Source of the DNA: Bathymodiolus brooksi
Taxonomy: Eukaryota > Mollusca > Bivalvia > Mytilida > Modiolidae
DNA: 64,000 nucleotides
Direction of reading: 5' to 3'
NCBI GenBank assembly: GCA_963680875.1
Contig: OY804582.1
Location: forward strand, 52,098,646 to 52,162,645
The position numbers and the translations under genes are program-made. Of the stretch, positions 55,801 through 64,000 are shown one piece after another (the stretch's first letter is position 1; each line of letters opens with the position of its first letter). The notes beneath the pieces were generated by a model. It was given only the letters and a program-made list of their open reading frames with translations. It did no database searches and was not told the DNA's origin.

Positions 55801-57802
55801 GACCATGGTTTTTTACTTCTGACTTGCTCCACAGGTCCTATGGAATGATCTACGGGGAATAGTTATCAAGCAGAGGCATTGACAAACGTTTTGAGGTATT
55901 ATACATGTAGATCAAGCCATCCTGAGGACCGAAAGTTGCCTATTACGGAGCTAAAATGGGATGCCAGGACCCTGACGGATATTTCGGGTAGTACCGCATA
56001 TTGGTTTTTCGCATTTTTCTGGCTAACGGAGGGCTCCAGAAATAAAAACTAGACATATGTATTAAGCAGATACACCTGCGCACATATTTATTAAGGTATT
56101 TGGTTATTCGGGCCGCCATGGGGACCGGAAGGGGATGAAAACATAGGTAAATCGTCTTATTTTAACCTACCGCCGGACATTGGTTTTACATTATTTACTC
56201 CAATCAAGGGGCGTATAGACAGTCTTACTGTATATATTTATAAAGCAGAGACATGTACAAACATTTTGAGGTATGATACATGTATGTCAAGCTATCCTGG
56301 AGACCGGAAGTGGACGAAAATTGAGCCATAATGGTTGTACAGCCGGCAATTTTGACCTACCCGACCATGGTTTTTTACTTCTGACTTGCTCCACAGGTCC
56401 TATGGAATGATCTACGGGGAATAGTTATCAAGCAAAGGCATTGACAAACGTTTTGAGGTATTATACATGTAGATCAAGCCATCCTGAGGACCGAAAGTTG
56501 CCTATTACGGAGCTAAAATGGGATGCCAGGACCCTGACGGATATTTCGGGTAGTACCGCATATTGGTTTTTCGCATTTTTCTGGCTAACGGAGGGCTCCA
56601 GAAATAAAAACTAGACATATGTATTAAGCAGATACACCTGCGCACATATTTATTAAGGTATTTGGTTATTCGGGCCGCCATGGGGACCGGAAGGGGGTGA
56701 AAACATAGGTAAATCGTCTTATTTTAACCTACCGCCGGACATTGGTTTTACATTATTTACTCCAATCAAGGGGCGTATAGACAGTCTTACTGTATATATT
56801 TATAAAGCAGAGACATGTACAAACATTTTGAGGTATAATACATGTATGTCAAGCTATCCTGGAGACAGGAAGTGGACGAAAATTGAGCCATAATGGTTGT
56901 ACAGCAGGCAATTTTGACCTACCCGACCATGGTTTTTTACTTCTGACTTGCTCCACAGGTCCTATGGAATGATCTACGGGGAATAGTTATCAAGCAGAGG
57001 CATTGACAAACGTTTTGAGGTATTATACATGTAGATCAAGCCATCCTGAGGACCGAAAGTTGCCTATTACGGAGCTAAAATGGGATGCCAGGACCCTGAC
57101 GGATATTTCGGGTAGTACCGCATATTGGTTTTTCGCATTTTTCTGGCTAACGGAGGGCTCCAGAAATAAAAACTAGACATATGTATTAAGCAGATACACC
57201 TGCGCACATATTTATTAAGGTATTTGGTTATTCGGGCCGCCATGGGGACCGGAAGGGGGTGAAAACATAGGTAAATCGTCTTATTTTAACCTACCGCCGG
57301 ACATTGGTTTTACATTATTTACTCCAATCAAGGGGCGTATAGACAGTCTTACTGTATATATTTATAAAGCAGAGACATGTACAAACATTTTGAGGTATAA
57401 TACATGTATGTCAAGCTATCCTGGAGACCGGAAGTGGACGAAAATTGAGCCATAATGGTTGTACAGCCGGCAATTTTGACCTACCCGACCATGGTTTTTT
57501 ACTTCTGACTTGCTCCACAGGTCCTATGGAATGATCTACGGGGAATAGTTATCAAGCAGAGGCATTGACAAACGTTTTGAGGTATTATACATGTAGATCA
57601 AGCCATCCTGAGGACCGAAAGTTGCCTATTACGGAGCTAAAATGGGATGCCAGGACCCTGACGGATATTTCGGGTAGTACCGCATATTGGTTTTTCGCAT
57701 TTTTCTGGCTAACGGAGGGCTCCAGAAATAAAAACTAGACATATGTATTAAGCAGATACACCTGCGCACATATTTATTAAGGTATTTGGTTATTCGGGCC
57801 GC
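52827..57802. repeat. Array segment without b or typical d (copies 95-103)
   Basis: Copy 95 (52827) is a mosaic: T20 and A102, but T203 and T254. Then a (53389), c with A107 and A146 (53951), a (54513), a (55075), c with A499 (55637), a with A237 (56199), c with A107 and A146 (56761), and c (57323), which stops at position 480. The paired changes A107 and A146 in copies 97 and 102, five monomers (2810 bp) apart, mark a shared origin. A146 destroys the GCCGGC site. Confidence 0.75.
57323..57802. repeat. Truncated monomer ending at 112-bp deletion junction 1
   Basis: This copy is normal to position 480 ('gggccgc') and is joined directly to position 31 of the following copy ('tgtatata'). Positions 481-562 and 1-30 are missing, 112 bp in all. 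The base before each breakpoint is C, giving one base of microhomology. The right breakpoint falls inside the right arm of the inverted repeat at 16-38, so the following copy has no left arm or loop. Confidence 0.92.
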
Positions 57803-59376
57803 TGTATATATTTATAAAGCAGAGACATGTACAAACATTTTGAGGTATGATACATGTATGTCAAGCTATCCTGGAGACCGGAAGTGGACGAAAATTGAGC
57901 CATAATGGTTGTACAGCCGGCAATTTTGACCTACCCGACCATGGTTTTTTACTTCTGACTTGCTCCACAGGTCCTATGGAATGATCTACGGGGAATAGTT
58001 ATCAAGCAGAGGCATTGACAAACGTTTTGAGGTATTATACATGTAGATCAAGCCATCCTGAGGACCGAAAGTTGCCTATTACGGAGCTAAAATGGGATGC
58101 CAGGACCCTGACGGATATTTCGGGTAGTACCGCATATTGGTTTTTCGCATTTTTCTGGCTAACGGAGGGCTCCAGAAATAAAAACTAGACATATGTATTA
58201 AGCAGATACACCTGCGCACATATTTATTAAGGTATTTGGTTATTCGGGCCGCCATGGGGACCGGAAGGGGGTGAAAACATAGGTAAATCGTCTTATTTTA
58301 ACCTACCGCCGGACATTGGTTTTACATTATTTACTCCAATCAAGGGGCGTATAGACAGTCTTACTGTATATATTTATAAAGCAGAGACATGTACAAACAT
58401 TTTGAGGTATAATACATGTATGTCAAGCTATCCTGGAGACCGGAAGTGGACGAAAATTGAGCCATAATGGTTGTACAGCCGGCAATTTTGACCTACCCGA
58501 CCATGGTTTTTTACTTCTGACTTGCTCCACAGGTCCTATGGAATGATCTACGGGGAATAGTTATCAAGCAGAGGCATTGACAAACGTTTTGAGGTATTAT
58601 ACATGTAGATCAAGCCATCCTGAGGACCGAAAGTTGCCTATTACGGAGCTAAAATGGGATGCCAGGACCCTGACGGATATTTCGGGTAGTACCGCATATT
58701 GGTTTTTCGCATTTTTCTGGCCAACGGAGGGCTCCAGAAATAAAAACTAGACATATGTATTAAGCAGATACACCTGCGCACATATTTATTAAGGTATTTG
58801 GTTATTCGGGCCGCCATGGGGACCGGAAGGGAGTGAAAACATAGGTAAATCGTCTTATTTTAACCTACCGCCGGACATTGGTTTTACATTATTTACTCCA
58901 ATCAAGGGGCGTATAGACAGTCTTACTGTATATATTTATAAAGCAGAGACATGTACAAACATTTTGAGGTATAATACATGTATGTCAAGCTATCCTGGAG
59001 ACCGGAAGGGGACGAAAATTGAGCCATAATGGTTGTACAGCCGGCAATTTTGACCTACCCGACCATGGTTTTTTACTTCTGACTTGCTCCACAGGTCCTA
59101 TGGAATGATCTACGGGGAATAGTTATCAAGCAGAGGCATTGACAAACGTCTTGAGGTATTATACATGTAGATCAAGCCATCCTGAGGACCGAAAGTTGCC
59201 TATTACGGAGCTAAAATGGGATGCCAGGACCCTGACGGATATTTCGGGTAGTACCGCATATTGGTTTTTCGCATTTTTCTGGCTAACGGAGGGCTCCAGA
59301 AATAAAAACTAGACATATGTATTAAGCAGATACACCTGCGCACATATTTATTAAGGTATTTGGTTATTCGGGCCGC
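57803..59376. repeat. 1574-bp block, first copy (a, c, c)
   Basis: The block runs from position 31 of copy 104 through copy 105 (58335) to position 480 of copy 106 (58897). Copy 105 carries C388 and A498; copy 106 carries A77, G113 and C254. Its length is three monomers minus 112 bp. Both ends are the same 480/31 junction, and the next block has the same order of types and the same private markers C388 and G113 plus C254. Confidence 0.85.
58897..59376. repeat. Truncated monomer ending at 112-bp deletion junction 2
   Basis: The junction is identical to that at 57802/57803: position 480 joined to position 31. Two independent deletions with the same endpoints are less likely than one event copied by duplication, because the flanking monomers also match. 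Confidence 0.92.
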
Positions 59377-60950
59377 TGTATATATTTATAAAGCAGAGAC
59401 ATGTACAAACATTTTGAGGTATGATACATGTATGTCAAGCTATCCTGGAGACCGGAAGTGGACGAAAATTGAGCCATAATGGTTGTACAGCCGGCAATTT
59501 TGACCTACCCGACCATGGTTTTTTACTTCTGACTTGCTCCACAGGTCCTATGGAATGATCTACGGGGAATAGTTATCAAGCAGAGGCATTGACAAACGTT
59601 TTGAGGTATTATACATGTAGATCAAGCCATCCTGAGGACCGAAAGTTGCCTATTACGGAGCTAAAATGGGATGCCAGGACCCTGACGGATATTTCGGGTA
59701 GTACCGCATATTGGTTTTTCGCATTTTTCTGGCTAACGGAGGGCTCCAGAAATAAAAACTAGACATATGTATTAAGCAGATACACCTGCGCACATATTTA
59801 TTAAGGTATTTGGTTATTCGGGCCGCCATGGGGACCGGAAGGGGGTGAAAACATAGGTAAATCGTCTTATTTTAACCTACCGCCGGACATTGGTTTTACA
59901 TTATTTACTCCAATCAAGGGGCGTATAGACAGTCTTACTGTATATATTTATAAAGCAGAGACATGTACAAACATTTTGAGGTATAATACATGTATGTCAA
60001 GCTATCCTGGAGACCGGAAGTGGACGAAAATTGAGCCATAATGGTTGTACAGCCGGCAATTTTGACCTACCCGACCATGGTTTTTTACTTCTGACTTGCT
60101 CCACAGGTCCTATGGAATGATCTACGGGGAATAGTTATCAAGCAGAGGCATTGACAAACGTTTTGAGGTATTATACATGTAGATCAAGCCATCCTGAGGA
60201 CCGAAAGTTGCCTATTACGGAGCTAAAATGGGATGCCAGGACCCTGACGGATATTTCGGGTAGTACCGCATATTGGTTTTTCGCATTTTTCTGGCCAACG
60301 GAGGGCTCCAGAAATAAAAACTAGACATATGTATTAAGCAGATACACCTGCGCACATATTTATTAAGGTATTTGGTTATTCGGGCCGCCATGGGGACCGG
60401 AAGGGGGTGAAAACATAGGTAAATCGTCTTATTTTAACCTACCGCCGGACATTGGTTTTACATTATTTACTCCAATCAAGGGGCGTATAGACAGTCTTAC
60501 TGTATATATTTATAAAGCAGAGACATGTACAAACATTTTGAGGTATAATACATGTATGTCAAGCTATCCTGGAGACCGGAAGGGGACGAAAATTGAGCCA
60601 TAATGGTTGTACAGCCGGCAATTTTGACCTACCCGACCATGGTTTTTTACTTCTGACTTGCTCCACAGGTCCTATGGAATGATCTACGGGGAATAGTTAT
60701 CAAGCAGAGGCATTGACAAACGTCTTGAGGTATTATACATGTAGATCAAGCCATCCTGAGGACCGAAAGTTGCCTATTACGGAGCTAAAATGGGATGCCA
60801 GGACCCTGACGGATATTTCGGGTAGTACCGCATATTGGTTTTTCGCATTTTTCTGGCTAACGGAGGGCTCCAGAAATAAAAACTAGACATATGTATTAAG
60901 CAGATACACCTGCGCACATATTTATCAAGGTATTTGGTTATTCGGGCCGC
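59377..60950. repeat. 1574-bp block, second copy (a, c, c)
   Basis: Copy 107 (from position 31), copy 108 (59909, C388 but G498) and copy 109 (60471, G113 and C254, with a private C in 'tttatcaagg' near 60926) repeat the preceding block. Unlike the first block, its right end at 60950 continues normally into positions 481-562, so no third junction follows. Confidence 0.85.
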
Positions 60951-63900
60951 CATGGGGACCGGAAGGGGGTGAAAACATAGGTAAATCGTCTTATTTTAAC
61001 CTACCGCCGGACATTGGTTTTACATTATTTACTCCAATCAAGGGGCGTATAGACAGTCTTACTGTATATATTTATAAAGCAGAGACATGTACAAACATTT
61101 TGAGGTATGATACATGTATGTCAAGCTATCCTGGAAACCGGAAGTGGACGAAAATTGAGCCATAATGGTTGTACAGCCGGCAATTTTGACCTACCCGACC
61201 ATGGTTTTTTACTTCTGACTTGCTCCACAGGTCCTATGGAATGATCTACGGGGAATAGTTATCAAGCAGAGGCATTGACAAACGTTTTGAGGTATTATAC
61301 ATGTAGATCAAGCCATCCTGAGGACCGAAAGTTGCCTATTACGGAGCTAAAATGGGATGCCAGGACCCTGACGGATATTTCGGGTAGTACCGCATATTGG
61401 TTTTTCGCATTTTTCTGGCTAACGGAGGGCTCCAGAAATAAAAACTAGACATATGTATTAAGCAGATACACCTGCGCACATATTTATTAAGGTATTTGGT
61501 TATTCGGGCCGCCATGGGGACCGGAAGGGGGTGAAAACATAGGTAAATCGTCTTATTTTAACCTACCGCCGGACATTGGTTTTACATTATTTACTCCAAT
61601 CAAGGGGCGTATAGACAGTCTTACTGTATATATTTATAAAGCAGAGACATGTACAAACATTTTGAGGTATAATACATGTATGTCAAGCTATCCTGGAGAC
61701 CGGAAGTGGACGAAAATTGAGCCATAATGGTTGTACAGCCGGCAATTTTGACCTACCCGACCATGGTTTTTTACTTCTGACTTGCTCCACAGGTCCTATG
61801 GAATGATCTACGGGGAATAGTTATCAAGCAGAGGCATTGACAAACGTTTTGAGGTATTATACATGTAGATCAAGCCATCCTGAGGACCGAAAGTTGCCTA
61901 TTACGGAGCTAAAATGGGATGCCAGGACCCTGACGGATATTTCGGGTAGTACCGCATATTGGTTTTTCGCATTTTTCTGGCTAACGGAGGGCTCCAGAAA
62001 TAAAAACTAGACATATGTATTAAGCAGATACACCTGCGCACATATTTATTAAGGTATTTGGTTATTCGGGCCGCCATGGGGACCGGAAGGGGGTGAAAAC
62101 ATAGGTAAATCGTCTTATTTTAACCTACCGCCGGACATTGGTTTTACATTATTTACTCCAATCAAGGGGCGTATAGACAGTCTTACTGTATATATTTATA
62201 AAGCAGAGACATGTACAAACATTTTGAGGTATAATACATGTATGTCAAGCTATCCTGGAGACCGGAAGTGGACGAAAATTGAGCCATAATGGTTGTACAG
62301 CCGGCAATTTTGACCTACCCGACCATGGTTTTTTACTTCTGACTTGCTCCACAGGTCCTATGGAATGATCTACGGGGAATAGTTATCAAGCAGAGGCATT
62401 GACAAACGTTTTGAGGTATTATACATGTAGATCAAGCCATCCTGAGGACCGAAAGTTGCCTATTACGGAGCTAAAATGGGATGCCAGGACCCTGACGGAT
62501 ATTTCGGGTAGTACCGCATATTGGTTTTTCGCATTTTTCTGGCTAACGGAGGGCTCCAGAAATAAAAACTAGACATATGTATTAAGCAGATACACCTGCG
62601 CACATATTTATTAAGGTATTTGGTTATTCGGGCCGCCATGGGGACCGGAAGGGGATGAAAACATAGGTAAATCGTCTTATTTTAACCTACCGCCGGACAT
62701 TGGTTTTACATTATTTACTCCAATCAAGGGGCGTATAGACAGTCTTACTGTATATATTTATAAAGCAGAGACATGTACAAACATTTTGAGGTATGATACA
62801 TGTATGTCAAGCTATCCTGGAGACCGGAAGTGGACGAAAATTGAGCCATAATGGTTGTACAGCCGGCAATTTTGACCTACCCGACCATGGTTTTTTACTT
62901 CTGACTTGCTCCACAGGTCCTATGGAATGATCTACGGGGAATAGTTATCAAGCAAAGGCATTGACAAACGTTTTGAGGTATTATACATGTAGATCAAGCC
63001 ATCCTGAGGACCGAAAGTTGCCTATTACGGAGCTAAAATGGGATGCCAGGACCCTGACGGATATTTCGGGTAGTACCGCATATTGGTTTTTCGCATTTTT
63101 CTGGCTAACGGAGGGCTCCAGAAATAAAAACTAGACATATGTATTAAGCAGATACACCTGCGCACATATTTATTAAGGTATTTGGTTATTCGGGCCGCCA
63201 TGGGGACCGGAAGGGGGTGAAAACATAGGTAAATCGTCTTATTTTAACCTACCGCCGGACATTGGTTTTACATTATTTACTCCAATCAAGGGGCGTATAG
63301 ACAGTCTTACTGTATATATTTATAAAGCAGAGACATGTACAAACATTTTGAGGTATGATACATGTATGTCAAGCTATCCTGAAGACCGGAAGTGGACGAA
63401 AATTGAACCATAATGGTTGTACAGCCGGCAATTTTGACCTACCCGACCATGGTTTTTTACTTCTGACTTGCTCCACAGGTCCTATGGAATGATCTACGGG
63501 GAATAGTTATCAAGCAGAGGCATTGACAAACGTTTTGAGGTATTATACATGTAGATCAAGCCATCCTGAGGACCGAAAGTTGCCTATTACGGAGCTAAAA
63601 TGGGATGCCAGGACCCTGACGGATATTTCGGGTAGTACCGCATATTGGTTTTTCGCATTTTTCTGGCTAACGGAGGGCTCCAGAAATAAAAACTAGACAT
63701 ATGTATTAAGCAGATACACCTGCGCACATATTTATTAAGGTATTTGGTTATTCGGGCCGCCATGGGGACCGGAAGGGGATGAAAACATAGGTAAATCGTC
63801 TTATTTTAACCTACCGCCGGACATTGGTTTTACATTATTTACTCCAATCAAGGGGCGTATAGACAGTCTTACTGTATATATTTATAAAGCAGAGACATGT

Positions 63901-64000
63901 ACAAACATTTTGAGGTATGATACATGTATGTCAAGCTATCCTGGAGACCGGAAGTGGACGAAAATTGAGCCATAATGGTTGTACAGCCGGCAATTTTGAC
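60951..64000. repeat. Right-hand array segment (end of copy 109 to partial copy 115)
   Basis: Order: a (61033, private change to 'ggaaaccgg'), c (61595), c with A499 (62157), a with A237 (62719), a G20 monomer with A102 and A499 (63281, also 'ttgaacc'), and the first 158 bp of a copy at 63843. Copies 112 and 113 share A499 and A237 in order with copies 100 and 101, 6520 bp upstream, marking another duplicated stretch. The array runs off the right edge. Confidence 0.8.

Larger units (their letters stand above)
1..64000. repeat. Satellite DNA array, 562-bp monomer, about 114 copies
   Basis: The whole window is a head-to-tail array of one 562-bp monomer in a single orientation. Copies begin at 1, 563, 1125, 1687 and so on; this spacing was checked at many points and holds except at four places. 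Copy 57 (31473) and copy 94 (52266) are each 1 bp short. The 57802/57803 and 59376/59377 junctions each lack 112 bp. Copies differ mostly by a handful of recurrent single-base variants. No other sequence interrupts the array: no transposon, RNA gene, telomeric repeat or unique spacer. All frames are closed at short intervals in every copy. Nested higher-order structure of this kind is known from eukaryotic centromeric and heterochromatic satellites; a centromeric role here is inferred, not shown. Both array ends lie outside the window. Confidence 0.98.

Noticed and set aside
57803..60950. Transposon insertion at the irregular junctions
   Set aside because: All bases on both sides belong to the satellite monomer. 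There are no terminal repeats, target-site duplications or foreign sequence, only a 112-bp loss.
1..64000. CRISPR array or phage-type repeat cassette
   Set aside because: The repeat is 562 bp with no unique spacers between short repeats, and no associated genes are present.
1..64000. Ribosomal DNA spacer or tandem RNA gene cluster
   Set aside because: No rRNA, tRNA or snRNA sequence is recognisable in the monomer, and no clear polymerase III A-box and B-box pair was found.
1..64000. Species assignment from repeat sequence
   Set aside because: I do not recognise the monomer with confidence. A search of satellite and genome databases with the 562-bp unit would decide this.

Overview
The window is one uninterrupted block of tandem satellite DNA. 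I found no protein-coding gene, RNA gene, mobile element or CRISPR array. A 562-bp monomer repeats head to tail in one orientation from base 1 to base 64000. Taking the first base as monomer position 1, there are 115 copies: 108 at exactly 562 bp, two with a 1-bp deletion (561 bp), two ending early at position 480, two starting late at position 31, and a 158-bp partial copy at the right edge. These lengths sum to 64000. Both window edges lie inside the array, so its true extent is unknown.

The monomer is itself an old trimer of about 187-bp units: A (positions 41-227), B (228-423) and C (424-562 plus 1-40 of the next copy). Each opens with a 'tat-N-aagcag' motif, then carries a 'gaccg-aag' block, a T-rich stretch and a 'ctcca'-like segment. 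A and B match at 61 of the first 73 bases by eye. Unit size is close to one nucleosome repeat, as in many eukaryotic centromeric or pericentromeric satellites. The organism is therefore very probably a eukaryote. I cannot name a species or clade. A centromeric role is inference from architecture alone.

Copies are nearly identical, but linked single-base variants define monomer types (positions within the monomer). Type a is the plain form (G20, G77, G102, G206). Type b has T206. Type c has A77. Type d has T20 and A102, usually with C203 and C254, and is usually preceded by C536 in the copy before it. In the left half d also carries A139 and T161, and sometimes A108. Type a' is a with T335 and always directly follows d. 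These types are arranged in higher-order repeats.

Layout. From 1 to about 31.5 kb the dominant pattern is one d per four monomers (2248 bp), with a clear eight-monomer (4496 bp) superperiod between 6.7 and 20.8 kb. From about 32 to 52.8 kb the d form changes (G139, A161), and d-to-d distances become irregular (3, 4, 7, 12, 5 and 6 monomers) with alternating b and c. From about 53 kb to the end there is no typical d and no b, only a and c, plus a local rearrangement: a 112-bp deletion junction seen twice and a duplicated 1574-bp block. This pattern fits continuing unequal exchange and gene conversion in a satellite array. I see no undescribed gene system. The most notable items are the nested repeat hierarchy (about 187 bp, 562 bp, 2248 bp, 4496 bp), the haplotype switch near 32 kb, the variant that completes a perfect inverted repeat, and the duplicated deletion junction.
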